Position numbers and translations under genes: made by a program. A DNA stretch of 64,000 bases from Platycnemis pennipes (lineage: Eukaryota > Arthropoda > Insecta > Odonata > Platycnemididae), in assembly GCA_933228895.1 (NCBI GenBank), contig OW121849.1, positions 37,418,354 through 37,482,353 of the forward strand, written 5' to 3'. The notes beneath the pieces are model-generated. The model did no database searches, was not told where the DNA came from, and worked only from the letters and a program-made list of their open reading frames with translations. Positions 11,940 to 24,904 of the stretch are shown here, piece by piece (within the stretch, counting starts at the first letter, position 1; the number at the start of each line of letters is the position of its first letter).

Positions 11940-14090
11940 TCTGAGAGAATCAACAGGATGTGTAGGCATGTATGGAAGACGTAAGTAACTGCATCCGATG
12001 AGATGTTGACGAACGTCAAAGTAGGAGTATTCGGAAATAGCTCAAGAGCGTATAAGTCGCTCAAGAATTCTTTCCCAGTGGATAACCCCTGATATTCACT
12101 AATCCTCGGAAAATGACATCTGAATGTGAAGGGCAGAATTCGGAAGATCTGCGATGAAGGGAGATTAAAACAAATATCATTAGATTTGAAGGATATTAAA
12201 TTAAACAAATTATTATTTAATTAAATAAATATAATTAATTTAAAGAATATTGGTACAATACGCGGGACTGCTGAAGACAACTATAGGATTTTAAAACATT
12301 AGCGTGTGTTGGTAAAACTAGGAGAATATATGTTGGACCAAATGGCAGGTTTAAATACATTCAGCCAAGATATTAAAAAGAGATTAACCTAAGTGAAATG
12401 GTTGCGCACTTTCGCACAATATGGGCAATAATGAACAACTAGAAAGCGTTGATATCTTCGATCTTAGCTATTTAATTACTAGTGTAATATTAAAGTTTAG
12501 TAACAATATTCTTTGTCAACCATCTGCCCATATATTTTACGCTTAAGCACCATAGCCGAATTTCAAATGTTAAAATTTCAGTGCTATGTATTTTAAATTA
12601 TTTATTTTGGAAATAACATAGGAAACATTTATCATTGAAATGAAGAGAAATTTTAGCTGAAAAAAGATTACCAGTTGACTGACAAGGGTTTTGCGTGCTT
12701 GTACAATCAAGTGTATTTTCTAACTTCAGGATAAAACTTAAAAAGTAGAATACGGGAAAGGAGTCGATATGTAAAATAGTTTGGTTAAAGTGTCGAACTG
12801 AACTGATGCATAGAACTCCATATTTATATATGCCAAAAGTTGGTCATAATTGATGATATGTTTCGGTGAGGGCGTAGAGATGCAAATGATCATCGCATTT
12901 CGCCTAATGGAAGACCGCGATAGATTCATTTTAATGTATTTCGGGAAATATTTCCAGCTTCTCCCAAGATGCCGTAAAACAATGGGTACTCCCCCTTCAA
13001 ACAAAGAAAATGAAAAGCATAATAATTCACGGAGCGAAAAGGGAAATAAAAACAACTGGAAAACATTTCGTAGCATATCGATCTTATCCTTTTATTTCGA
13101 GTGAACACCATCCCTGGGGAGACGGGCGAAGCCGGGAAAATCCCCGACATCTCTCCCTACCGGGCGCCGCAACTCGTCATAAAATATTTACGCTGTAAAA
13201 GTGGACTTAACGTGAGAACATAATTATTTTTCGCGGGGGACTGAAGGGGAGGAGTTTTTTTCAACGTGCGGAAAGGAGGGTAGGGGGATAGTGAGAGGAA
13301 AACTGGAGGAAAAATGAAAATTTCAAAAGGGAGGGAATTATGTTTGATTGCATCGTTTTCGGAGCATGTGCTGGTCACTCCAACCGTCTGTGAACTTTCA
13401 CTCCGGGGCGTGGCGGCGGGCTTGGAGTGTTATTCATCGCTGCGTAGGCGGGGCGGGAGCTCAGGGTGCAGGGACCAGCTCCTGGTGCCCGCCACCCTCT
13501 CTCCTTGAGCCTTCCCGCCCCTTCTTCTGGCACGGTTTGACCTCCGTTAGCGCTTCTTTTTTCTCTCTCCCGCCTCGCCCGTCATAATATCACACTTCAG
13601 CACTCGGGCCGGGGTTTCGCATTTCCGTGCCGTTCACCTTTCGCTAGGGAAACGCTTCCTTCCCCTCAACAGCCTCTCCCAACCCCTGGCCAGGGCTCCG
13701 GAGGACATCACCATCCTTATCCCATATTTCATCCATTTTCTTTTTACCCTCTCCTCACGGCGTAAAAGGGTAAAGGAATACTGTTTTCGTGCCAGAAATT
13801 CTAAGTCAAGATCTCTACGGAAGCCCACGTTTTGAGGTACCCCGGCTACCTTTCTGTCCGCGCCAAGAATTATGCCGATACGTAGATATGAATGTATATG
13901 GTTAATGTTCAGCTATCTCCTGAAGTTTACAACCAAGGTAAACCGTCTTCCTTTGTCGAATATAATTGGAATATAAGGGAGTAAAAATATTTTATATAAA
14001 TAAACGGAGTATTAATACCCTTTAATCCTTTGGTCCATCAGGATCAGGGGCAGGAATACCTTCCCCGTAGAAAGGGGAGAATAGAGGCTG
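11940..14090. other. No gene seen; AT-rich, then a GC-rich patch
   Basis: 11940-13090 is AT-rich, with a very AT-rich run at 12180-12245. About 13110-13860 is GC-rich with pyrimidine runs and overlapping stop-free frames (13314-13587 plus, 13634-13828 minus) that show no domain. Confidence 0.5.
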
Positions 14091-14094
14091 TCCT

Positions 14095-14545
14095 GCGCGC
14101 CAATGCTTTCGAAGATTAAGTCATATCCAGTACATTCCAGAAGGTTTTAAGAAAAGTAGAAGATAGAAGCATTACCCCGTCAGAAGCTAGTAATGAGCAG
14201 ACAGACAACATCGAAGATCGGAAGAAAGCACTCCTTCCATACACGAAAGGGACAGCCGACCGAATAGAAAATATCTTGCGAAAATTCCAAATCAAGGCGA
14301 TCTTTAAACCACACGTGGAGGGGAAACGCCCGTTTAAAAGGCCAAGGTCAAGGTTCCGAACAAATTAAGGGCGTTTACGAAAGCCGTTGCGATGTGTGTG
14401 GTTAAAAGTGAACCTTGAAAAACAGAAAGATCAATTTAAATAGGACTGGAGGAGCACCGACGAGCAATTCGACTGGGGCAGATGACGAAATCAGCAGTAG
14501 CAGCTCGGAATCTGCATCAATTTATTAAATGTACGAATAATTGCC
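14095..14545 (+). mobile_element. Penelope-like element relic (RT end and GIY-YIG domain)
   Basis: The plus-strand reading from about 14218 gives RKKALLPYTKGTADRIENIL, then RKFQIKAIFKPHVEGKR, matching the Penelope RT-endonuclease junction (LPYvkG...riLkk..ik.vFkP). After a gap the reading GVYESRCDVCG corresponds to the GIY-YIG start, and from about 14449 EEHRRAIRLGQMTKSAVAA matches the conserved endonuclease C-terminus. Stops and frame changes separate the pieces, so the copy is non-functional. Identification rests on these three motifs occurring in the correct order and spacing. Confidence 0.78.
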
Positions 14546-14707
14546 AAGGTCAAGTGACTTAAACCATGACTCATACGTGAAGCCATTGAAATAAAGAAGG
14601 TACCGAATAATTATATAAGGGACACTAGCTTCCCAACTTCCTCCCCCATCTGCCGTTACTGCCACCTGACATATTATTAGAAATGAAGTTCACTGGTTAC
14701 CTGCATA

Positions 14708-14755
14708 CCCCTTGAAAAAGCGACCAGCATTGGTCGGGAAACGTTGGGGCTATCT
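14708..14755 (+). other. Degenerate hammerhead-like stem-loop 3' of the Penelope relic
   Basis: CGACCA-GCAT-TGGTCG forms a six-pair stem-loop, followed by GGGAAACGTTGGGG and preceded by CCCCTTGAAAAAG. Penelope-like elements are known to carry hammerhead ribozyme motifs in their terminal repeats (CUGANGA, stem, GAAA). Here the GAAA half and the stem are present but the CUGANGA half is degenerate. Catalysis is therefore unlikely. Confidence 0.35.
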
Positions 14756-14889
14756 TACCACTGACGAGGCGATAACCCGAGAAAATCTTTTATTTTTTCA
14801 CTTAATACTTAATTTGACATATTTTTAATCTCATATTATCTGTTATTCAAGGCAGGTGGAGGGTGAGACACTGCGAGAGACTGACATGG

Positions 14890-15190
14890 TCATTTTCACC
14901 ATTTTGGAGGGGTGGATGAATGAGTACAGAAAGGAATTGTCCAGAGAAGGGATGAAGTCAGTAACCCGGCGTCGGCTAAAGTGGATCTCTTTACTAAAAG
15001 CGCCAAGAGGTCCTCTGTTTAACGTTCCAACCGACTGACGGACTACTGTGCTTGAAGCGCTCTCCAAACAGAAATAAAGGGGTGTCCGGTATATTAATGA
15101 AAAATTTCTGCCGCTGTCAAGACTCGAATCCTGACCCTCTAGATAGGGAATCAGTACCTAAGTCACCACATCAAACCTATCCACTAATAT
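14890..15190 (-). mobile_element. tRNA-derived SINE
   Basis: Read on the minus strand from about 15185: an A-box-like GATGTGGTGACTTAGG, B box GGATTCGAGTC (plus strand 15121-15131), GGCAGAAATTTTTCATT, then TTTGGAGAGCGCTTCAAGC, CCGTCAGTCGGTTGGAACGT, TAAACAGAGGACC and CCGACGCCGGGTTACTGA. The same order of blocks occurs in the copies at 39.9, 41.5, 54.0, 54.3, 61.6 and 62.3 kb. SINEs are transcribed by RNA polymerase III from the A/B boxes and mobilised by LINEs. Confidence 0.75.
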
Positions 15191-15194
15191 CTTA

Positions 15195-18100
15195 TACAGT
15201 GTTTGAGAGAGAGTGAGGGAAGTTTCTGGATGATGTAATTACATTCCCCATTCCAAACACTCCCTTCATATCTGTATCCCAACCCTTTTTACTTGAAGAA
15301 TACAGTGGCTTACATCCCAACTAAATGTTATCTTGATATTGACATATAATCGTTGAAAGTTTAGGGATTGTAGTGTAACATTGTGGGGAAATTGTAATGC
15401 CATAGCTGTGATTCCAATGTTATAAAAGTAATAGTCTGAGCGAAACGAACTTTCACATTCAGCTGTTTGCGTGATAGTCTTGTTGATGGATGATTAACGG
15501 TGCGTTGGGTCTCAGGTTAAAATCCAGGTGTAGTCTCTTCGGATATACATAGCCTTGTGGTGATATTGCCAGTACAATAAAATTTACTCGGTGATAGCAT
15601 TTGGCTGAAAAAGAGGATTAGATACCCCTTCCATGCATGAGTGAATTTCTCATGCCTTCGGGCTGAGGTGAAATGAGCTACATCCACACTCAGCAAATCA
15701 AATCAAGCGTCGCGATGAGTTCCTAATTGAGTAGCGACGAGAAAATTGATTCAACTATGATCTCAACAGACTTAATAAAAGAGACGCTTAGCTAAGATAT
15801 GGAAAAGACTATATGAAGTCTGTTATCGGTCAAAAATCAACATATATAATGAAACATTTTAAGTTTAACTGTGTATTAGATTTATTTCAAAATATGGCAG
15901 TTTATATTTGGGCCGCGAATTTATAAGTCAATACGTGTTAAAAAGTTATACATGTTGCAAATATATTCAATAGAGGGTTTTTAATTCTTAGTTTTCTGAT
16001 GTTTAGCATATATCTACTGCGTTCCTAACTAATAGGGGCTTTTTCTCTGTAGAAATATATTTTTTTGCTCGATGATTGGCGTTGGACTAATCTTGATTCA
16101 TATTCCGTCACTTACTCTTGAAGTTTCTGAAAGTGTTATGAGTAGAATTAGATATAGGTGAAAAATGATGAACCAGAAATAGTACCTTACTCTACATTTA
16201 ACCGCAATGACTCGTTCTAACCCAGATGCTAATTGGTTTCGGTGCCTTCATTTGATTAACTTGTAAAATATCAAAATATAGGCGTCTAATTAAAATTAAA
16301 AAAATAAGTGGAGTAATGATATTGGACATTAGCTTTTCACTTATCACACCATTACAAAATACACTTATTTTGCATTTTACACTGTTGTTAAAAAAATGGA
16401 AGGAAAAGTATATTCATCTATTTGTAAATAACTGGAGGACCCTTATCCCAATGGCACCGCCGGTATATATTTAGATGTTACGAATCGCATGTTTATGTTT
16501 TCCCTAGTTCTTATCATTTGGGACTTTTTTCGATATTTTAGATGGAGCGGAAATAACATTGAATAAATATTCCATTCTCTCACTCAGTCTCTATGGGCAC
16601 GGAATTTGTCTTTGGCTGATTTCCTGCGAGGGTAAGCGCCCAAAGGATTCAGCAAAATACCCGACCCCGAATGGTCGAAGTGAGCTCAATGGGGGAATGC
16701 TCGTGTAGAGCAATGGTGTAGAATATAACGTACTAGAACGCTGAAAACATTCTACCGAATTCGTTTCGCTCAATGAAAATTCGCTCTCGGCTGGATACTT
16801 AGGCATAAATATTTGCTGACGCTTCGTGGTGTCATCGCGGAGAGAAAAGTTTGATCGTCATCATAGGTAATATTTTTCATTCTTTCACCCAAAATGAATG
16901 GCATTGTTAAATGTTTTTCGTAAAATGTTTATTCAGTCGTCCAAGACTTGAAAACTCCATTCATCCATCAACTTTATTTATTTTGTTATTGGCATGTGTC
17001 ATTGCTCCTTTCTTCGTGATCGTGATGCTATTCATTTGGATTTAACTTGTCGTTTTATATTTGTCGACGAGGCAGCGCGCTTTTAACCTATTTTCTCATT
17101 TATTGGTGTTGTGACCGTACGTAAAATACAGATTAGCTATTAAGTGTATCTAAAGCTTCACTTTTTTTCATCATTAACTATATTGTAAATTCATTTAACC
17201 TTGATGTCTAAAACCAAGTGGCTTTTGTAAAGTTTGATTTTGTGGTGTGCTATTCGGCATTTGCTCAAACGTTGTTCACACACATGTCATAGTTGCCCAC
17301 ATTACTTTAAAAAACGATTCCCCTCTTTCCTTCACTCGCTGCCCCCTCTCCCGTTGGCGAACCACCTCCAATTTTGGACCCGGGTAACGAGTCAGCTCTT
17401 GATGGGCACAAAAAATTTAGCACCGTCATATATCACACCCTTTTAACGATGTGATTTTGAACTGAGGTTGCTCACGCTGGATTGAACAACATGGGATAAT
17501 AAGAGGACAATGCACGATGACTTGTGATGAAAAATTTTAGCATCCACGCCGGCTCCAATGCCAACTTGTGCTACCCTATGCATTGCCAACTGTTAAGTTG
17601 ATTCATCGAGTGACTTGTGCTTGCAGGAATCGAGACACGAAGAGGTTTTTGCTCGATGATAAAAAAGAAACGTTTCCATTCGATCCAGTGTTGAGCTGGC
17701 CTAAAACAAAGGTTGAGGCAACCTATAAAACGCCCCAATTCCATCGTTTTTGTGTACTGATCTGCTTAAGATTAGATCTACATTGAATCGCATTGTATTT
17801 TCCAAAACATTTAGCAGTAATGAGTTCGAAAATGTGTGATGAAATGGCTCAAGTCATTTTTAGCATTGTGATGATAGAATTGTGCAAAAATATCGGTGAA
17901 ACTTCGATATAAATCTTCATATATATTACTCTGCAAACCATATTGACCGTGTTGAATGGGAATGTTTGGTCTTCATGATGCATTCTCTGTGTGACATTTA
18001 CCTGAGGCTTATAATACTCCTGCTAATTGTTAGCTAGCTTGATATGGAGTGCGACGTAATAACGAAATAATGCCCGGGGCTTAGGAGGAGATGATGAGAC

Positions 18101-18440
18101 CAAATCAAAGGTTTTAGGGATGTGGGTGTGTAGGAGAATCGAAACGAATTAGAATGATGAAATATTGAGCATGGTTGGGGAGGAAAGAATATTGATGGAA
18201 GAAATCAGCAGGAGGTGGAATAGGTTGATGGATCTCTTCCATCTGTTCAGTGGAATAATAAAGGCTATTATTTGAGGTACAGTGATGGGTTAACAAGGAA
18301 AAGGAAGAAAAAGGCGTAATGGATTGTATAAAGATGGTTAGAAAATATACAGACGTGGGAGACAGATAGCGTAGGGATGGAGCGAATAGAGGAATTTAGT
18401 ACAAAGTGAAATATTTTGTCAAAAGATACCGTAGCCGTTA
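15195..18440. other. AT-rich stretch without recognisable gene
   Basis: No long ORF and no convincing splice-bounded exon. At 17626 there is an acceptor-like TGTGCTTGCAG followed by about 140 open bases, but no good donor. A small perfect inverted repeat GCATGAG/CTCATGC lies near 15634. Otherwise featureless. Confidence 0.55.
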
Positions 18441-18443
18441 TTA

Positions 18444-18657
18444 AGGCCGCTTTATACGATACAATTTTTTGTGCAATTTCTAGTAAAAATGCTTGTATAA
18501 AATGAGCGAAATTGTATGTTTCTCTGAATAAAATTAGAACAGGTTCTATTTTCCGCAAAGTCATTCAGACATTCGCACAAGCTTTCACACAATTTGCCGC
18601 GGTATAATTTCCTCATACAAGAAATTTACAAGAAATTCGTATCGTGTGAAGCGGCCT
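18444..18657. mobile_element. 214-bp MITE with about 40-bp TIRs and TTA target duplication
   Basis: Left end AGGCCGCTTTATACGATAC and the reverse complement of the right end AGGCCGCTTCACACGATACG form terminal inverted repeats continuing with GAATTTCTTG-like sequence. TTA flanks both ends (18441-18443 and 18658-18660). A 3-bp TTA duplication is the hallmark of PIF/Harbinger transposons. There is no transposase frame, so it is a non-autonomous MITE. Confidence 0.8.
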
Positions 18658-19139
18658 TTAAACTATCAAATGATGATGCCGTTTGTTACATGAATGCTTT
18701 TCAAGTGCAGTATTCAAACGATATGAATCTTATGCAATAAATTAATATATTGATCTTTTCCCCATTAGCATACTGGTGTAGAATATTACAACGTTCCTCA
18801 TTCATTACATGATGTCGGTCTCATACAAACTAGTCACAGGTAATGGAGTTTATCTGGTTCTCGATCAAAAGGTGGGTAATCTGGCAACAATACACGCCAT
18901 ATCAGGAAATATGTGGGTTAAAGCGTTCTGTAATTGTCGTCCAGATTAGCTCCAAATTTACCTCACAGGTTGGATCTCTATCCTTACCTTCACGCTGATG
19001 AGAGTTATTCTCACTTGAGTTCTTGTAAAAAAAAGGAGTTAAATCACTAATCGGTGAGAGTAAGGGCACTTTTGGAGCAAATTTGTCATATCCACTTTGT
19101 ATCTTTCTTTACTATTCTCTCTCTCTCACACTACCACGC

Positions 19140-19640
19140 CATAATCTGATCTTATATTCTCCCATCTCTTACCTCCTTTACCCTCCACCCCCCTCCTTCG
19201 AGCTCCACCGCGCGAAGCAGCGAAGAAGGCCAACAAAGGCACCGGACTCCCTCGGTGAGTGCTTCCGTCTCACCCAATCTCTACAGGACTCTTTGCGCAG
19301 AAGAGAGCAGGATATCATTGTGGTAGAGGGAGAGAGAGGAGGGTAGATGCGGTTGAAAATGGCGAGGAGGGAGTATGAACCGAAGCGGAGGTGGTTCCCC
19401 AGGGGATGAAGGGCGATGAAGAAATGCGCTCGGATGAAAGTCGACCCGCTCTCTCTCTTTCTCCACTCTTTTTGCGACATCACGCTCCCTTCTTCCCAAG
19501 ACTTCTTTCGCCGAAGTAAGACGGGGGACTAGCTCCAATGTTCGTTCTTGGGGGACGGGAACAGGGATTCAAAGCCTCTTTCCGCACTTTTTGCGCCCCG
19601 GAGAAATTCAAGTCTTCCAAGGAAATTTCCTGGGGTCGAA
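19140..19640. other. GC-rich island with possible splice donor
   Basis: CpG-containing GC-rich sequence with pyrimidine-rich runs. A donor-like CTCGGTGAGTGC lies at 19251-19262. A non-coding first exon is possible, but no initiator or TATA element can be assigned. Long ORFs on the minus strand (19178-19538) overlap each other and show no domain. Confidence 0.35.
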
Positions 19641-19768
19641 AATTTTTATTGCGTCCGCCAAAAGTGTGCTCTTAAACGCGTTAGGTTTATTTTTTGGTGA
19701 TGACAGAAGACAACCTTGGATAAAAATTAGTACGATACTTTTCAGTGCCTGGCCCTCATGGTGGTACA

Positions 19769-21187
19769 TAAGCCGTGTTCCAATTCGTCATTATGCACCC
19801 TTCAAACTCTTACCCGCTCTTTTCGATTGTCAACTTTCGGATGTGACGTCACGTAGTGCGGTTCCAATCCGTTTCAGAGCGCATCAAGATGAGCGCCAGG
19901 GCCTAGTGCACGTAAGGGTATGTCGATGCTCCCTTTTGCGCACTACGATAATAACAGAGGAGATTCAGGAGACAAAATTGTTAAGAATGGATGAGGAAAC
20001 GGATTTCTATTATGCAAACTATTATTATTTGACGTTTGTATGTCATGTGAGCTTCATATATTTCGGTAACACGAGTAAATTTTTAACGAAATAGAATAGT
20101 TCTAATGAAAGTAAACGACATGGTTGCAGATAAACTTTCTAAGGCGAAGGAAGTTATGAATAGTAATTTGTAATGTATTTAAGAAGTATTTTAGTGTAAA
20201 ATGACGTTAACGTACGGCAGAAATGGTGCTCACTAAATGAAAGAGTATTTATTACTTTCTATGGTGTGAGGACTACGGAAGCGAAGTGGAACTTACGTGT
20301 TTTACATGCTGAAATAATTATTAGGTTCTTACTCATTGGTAAATGAATGCCGGACCATCTTAAGAATTGAAAGTTAACTAGCCATACAATTGTATGTCCA
20401 TGGATTAGTAATTGGCAATACGAAAGAAGAGAAAACAGAGTATTTGATGTAAAAAGTCCATATCCACGCATCAAATTCAATATTACTTACAGGTACCTAC
20501 TGTTTATACTAATGCTCTGTACTTTATCAAGAGCAGTATAGGGTACAACTAATCATGCTCGTGATTTTCAATGAATGTAAATCTTTATTTACTTAGTTAT
20601 TATTCAAATTTCATGCATACAATCATTTATGTAAATTTCTCCGGATTTCATAACTGGACAGTATTGATATATTCGCAATGGATCCTACATTGATAAAAGT
20701 TGTTTAATGAGAAATACACAGCATGTTAAGCTGTTCTTGGATATTTCAATCAATGCCTTGTTAATTAATAATATGCGTTGTGAATTGCGCCTGTTTATTA
20801 TTTTGGGCACCAACATTTGTTGACATAATCTTAACACCGTTGCGACTTCGTATCAAAGGATACGAAGAATACCATAAGATTACCAAACACCATGAACAAC
20901 GCCTCAAAAATAGGGTTTATTATTACATGCAGAAACAGCACAGAAAAGTCGTTTACTTTCATATCTCGATTGTGCTTACGAAATCTCTTCCGAAACCACA
21001 GATATACACGTGTCCGAAACTACACGATTCATGCTCGTCAATTTTTTTTCAGTAAACACCACTGCCACAAAGTGTCCATGGCGCTAATGTCGGAATAGAG
21101 CAAGTAAGTGCAGAAAAGGGTGAAAGTGCAAGAAAGAGCGTAAGGGTGCAAGAGCGTAGTGCACGCCCTTGGGATTGGAACACGGCC
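19769..21187. mobile_element. Candidate TIR DNA transposon of about 1.4 kb
   Basis: GCCGTGTTCCAATTCG at the left and the reverse complement of the right end, GCCGTGTTCCAATCCC, face inward. Both subterminal regions carry TGCAC and CCCTT(T) words and a CACTACG/AGTGCA motif. A short plus-strand frame after 19987 (MDEETDFYYANYYYL) could be a transposase start but is not recognisable. The target duplication is unclear (CAT on both sides if two bases are ignored). Class II is likely; superfamily undetermined. Confidence 0.5.
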
Positions 21188-21194
21188 ATAGTTA

Positions 21195-22245
21195 GAAATT
21201 TGAAGCCGTATTCCATTTATTGCTGATTTATCCCATGAGTGAATTTATCTAACTCAACTGTGGAACCGGCAATGTGGTTGCTACGTCTGTGTCAAGCCAT
21301 GCCTGTTGTGGCGACACACCGTAGATCCTCGCGGTGAATTATCAGGTACTTTGTATTTGTACATGAACGGCGGTGCAATGACTCTGTGACGCCTAGAATA
21401 AAATCACACTCATAATAAAGTGGCATTGAATCAAAATTCAAACTGTTTTTTTGTTTGATCTCTGAATTTGATTAGTGTCATGAATTAAATCTGATTCCAA
21501 CTTAGCGAACTGCACCGACCTAACTTTAATAAAAATCCCAGTGAATGTAACCACATCTCATTCGTCATTTACATAAAAACTTGTATTCCTTTTGCAGTTT
21601 TCAAGTACATGCTTTGTAGTGCTTAATTACATATGATATAATGATGCACCTGGTGGTGATTGACACTTACTCTACTGTTATGGAGGTGGCTTCAAAGCTA
21701 TTCTTTAGATAAATGCAAAATGAAACGAAACTTCCAGAGAAACCGTTGTTTTAAACACTTTATTTAATTCCTTTAGTTAAAAACTAATTCCTTTCTATAT
21801 CCCTTATTATGGGGTGCTCATTTTGGATTAATAAATAAGAAATATTTGTTAATATAAGTCTGGGGCAAGAAAATAAATGTCCGGTTCGCAACGCCAGGAT
21901 TAAAATGGGAATATTATGAGAAAATTTTGAAAGATATTATGACTATGAAATCGACAACTCTACTAACTTTGCAAGAGGTAAATCATATTTTAATGATTTT
22001 TAACCGAAACGGACCTTGATAGAGTATGACCCCGCATAGTCCTAACGCACGTTACGCGTGATCTTAAACTAATTACTTTTCCCTTAAAAAATTATAATTT
22101 TGCCTCTTTTCTTTATTAATCGTTTGAAATGCCAGGATGTTTACCCATTAGACTATTGTTCTTCTGAATGAATCTAACGCAAATAAGTGACTATTAATTA
22201 GTTATAACCGAAAACTCCCTGTTAACCACATGATAAGACAAGACT
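21195..22245. other. No gene seen
   Basis: AT-rich intergenic or intronic sequence. No repeat pair, exon or RNA gene recognised. Confidence 0.5.
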
Positions 22246-22248
22246 AAG

Positions 22249-23852
22249 GCCCGGTTTGACCAAAAATCAGTGATGATTGATGATCAAATTTCCCTTCAAG
22301 GTAATCGGGTATTTAGGACGATTAAATAGAGAAACAGCCGATATGGCCGAATACGAAGTATCTTCAGAAGAAGAAGGTGAAGTGATTATCGATTATTTTG
22401 ATTTTAGGCCCTTTAACATGCCCCTTAGGATATGTCCGTGTGAAATATTTGACGACGAAATCAATTTACCGGGTCCTTGAACAAAATGAATATTGAATGT
22501 CGTTTCTCCCATGGTGTCTGGTAGCTCATAGATGTTAAGGCGTTTTGTGTAATGAGTTATAAATTTTATTATTCTTCATATAATATGAATTACGGTAATA
22601 TGTGCTAGCCTTCATATTCGGGTATTTAAAATGTAATAAACCACTAATTTCGTCGCCTCATGTGTAGTATGCAATGCGTAGTTTTATATACTGCTCTTTG
22701 TTGATCGCGTGCTAGATGCTATATTCATACATTTGGTAATACTTTAAATTACTTTAAATGATTAATATTAAATGTGCTGTTGATCGCGTTGCGTGAAATA
22801 AGCAGTAAGTAATGCGTTGTATATATATTTTATATTTCCTTGTTTGAGCCATAAAACCTTTAATTCTCTCTCCGCGTTTGTGATTAAACTTGTAATTTTG
22901 AATTATGGGGAGAGTTGGAAGTTGTTTTCTGTACCTGTTCCAAAAATGAATTACATTCAATGAAGTGCATGAGGCTGAAAATATATTACAAAGTAATTAG
23001 CCAATGTAATACATTTATTTACGTAAAACAACGCCTCGTTTACTGGTGGTGTATTTTATCATGCCAAATCTATTATTATTGGAGTGGATAATTATTATTT
23101 CTACATAATATAGGAGTTATTTAGACATGTTTTTCTTAAAAATTATTAGTATAGATTCTTATTCTCTTGAACTAACTTTAATATAAGCCCTGGTAAATAT
23201 GATTAAATATTAAAATAAGTTGCCTCCTCTTGATAATTAATGATTATTTTATTCACTTCAAGCAATATCACGATTAATATAAATTTGAAACGTAATATCA
23301 AAAGAAAGTTGAGATTTTGTTGTGTTGTCCTTTCTCGAATTTTACTCTGATAAGAATCGTACATACAAGCTTTGCGTGAATCATACAATCTATGATATGC
23401 CAGCATTACTTCCTAAGTAATTCCGGCAAAAATTAGATAATTCATAATTTTATAGACACCGAAATACACAGCTTATTTTTCCCACGAATTTGACTTCTAT
23501 TTTACTGTGATATCGGTTTTGTTATCGATCACTTATTTATAATCCTTGTCGAGATACACGAATAGACATATCACTTTCCAAAAATAAAAGTAGAAATAAC
23601 TTCATTTTACAAATATCCTGGTTATTTTTAATAAACAAGCGCGTTGGTCACGAGATAGTTACATTAATTAGTGTAAATATAACGCCACCTTTTATTTCTA
23701 TGTTGCACTTACGCTACAAGATTTCCGATTTCATGATCGGCACTCATACTCTGCCATCAACTAGTGGGACCAAAGAGAGATTTGATGGTTGACTAACAAA
23801 TGATCGACAATCATTTGATCGTCGATAAGCGAAATGTTAGTGGAACTGGGGT
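22249..23852. mobile_element. Candidate Harbinger-like element, diverged ends
   Basis: Left end GGCCCGGTTTGACCAAAAAT and the reverse complement of the right end ACCCCAGTTCCACTAACAT share a CCC.GTT..AC.AA pattern, and both are followed by GATCAAAT. The ends resemble GGCC/GGGC...CCA(A) termini of Harbinger-type transposons. The flanks (CTAA at left, TTTA at right) do not give a clean duplication. An acidic 45-codon frame near the left end is listed separately. The interior is otherwise AT-rich and closed. Confidence 0.35.
22343..22480 (+). CDS. Short acidic ORF near a putative transposon end
   Basis: Forty-five codons starting MAEYEVSSEEEGEVIIDY and ending DDEINLPGP, followed by TGA. An in-frame upstream ATG would add 22 residues. 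The acidic cluster (SSEEEGE) looks protein-like, and the position just inside a candidate TIR suggests the start of a transposase or accessory protein whose remainder has been lost. No known domain is recognised and no splice donor is evident. It could be chance. Confidence 0.3.
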   Translation: MAEYEVSSEEEGEVIIDYFDFRPFNMPLRICPCEIFDDEINLPGP

Positions 23853-24189
23853 TTATATTTACGGGAACCTTGCCTTCGATTTGCTTAAACACTTAATTAT
23901 GCGGTTTTTGCAAAGCAAATTTACGCACGTTAATAACTTGTAAAATACACAGAAAAGGACCACCATATTTCTTTTGCATCGCCAAAGTCTGTACAGCTTT
24001 TTACTTAAAAGCATACGGAGACAACGTCACCCAATCTTACTAAAACTTGAACATTCGTGGATCTTTGCTTTTAATTCCTCATCAAAGCAATCAAACAGAG
24101 GAATTTATTTCCCTGTTTGCTCCGCGAGATGGCCAACAATGGCTTGATGTTACATGAGACAGGAGGAGGATAGAGGAGTGGTGAAAGAG

Positions 24190-24900
24190 AGATTTTCGGC
24201 GGCGGTTACGAGGGGGACCACTTGGGGGTAGCGACTCCGCCCACTTTCGCCTTCCTCCCTCCCCCGCTTCCATCAGGCCTCAAACTTCCGCTCTCTGACT
24301 CTCCCATTCCATCCTCTACCCTCTCGCCGACTCCCTCGCACACACATAAACCCCATCTCACTCTCCTCCTCTTCCTTTCTCCCCCATATTCTCCGCCATC
24401 TCCTCCCTCTGAATTTTTCCTTCTGACCCCTTTTTATCCTCTTCCTTCCTTTTTCTCCCCCCCTCTCCGCCAGCCCTTTCCTTCTTTTATTCGCCCTCTT
24501 ATGGGGCTATTGTCGACGCGAATGGTGCATGCGGGTTAAACTTCTCTCCACGGGCGGTCCGGTGGGGCGTTGTGTGGGTGGTGAGGGGTGAAAGGGGGGC
24601 GGGAGGACCAGCTAGGGCGCCATCCGCCCCTCGACGGCCCAACGCGAGGGCCTTGGTGTGGGCCTTTTGTCCCCCGCTGAGCTGAATCCCTTCCCTCTTG
24701 CCCTTCGCTTCTCGTTCCATATCTCTCGCTTTTACTTCTGCTTCACCGTCTTTCCCTCTCCCTTTTTAAGTCTTTCGAATCTTTTTTCTCTCTCTCTTTC
24801 TTCTGGGATACCCCTCACTTTTGCCTCGGCCTGGCCTCGCCATAACCACCCGCTCATAAACCCCCTTTACTTGCCCTCCGCCGTCCGATGTGTTTGTTGA
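24190..24900. other. Homopyrimidine-biased GC-rich region
   Basis: The plus strand is dominated by C and T (especially 24240-24490 and 24680-24830), with a G-rich CpG core at 24540-24660. Stop-free frames (24222-24539 plus, 24499-24720 minus, 24658-24900 plus) translate to low-complexity S/P/L-rich peptides and are not credible genes. Confidence 0.45.
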
Positions 24901-24904
24901 TACG

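Noticed and set aside
17626..17786. Coding exon after an acceptor-like TGTGCTTGCAG
   Set aside because: No acceptable donor, and the frame ends in AT-rich random-looking sequence.
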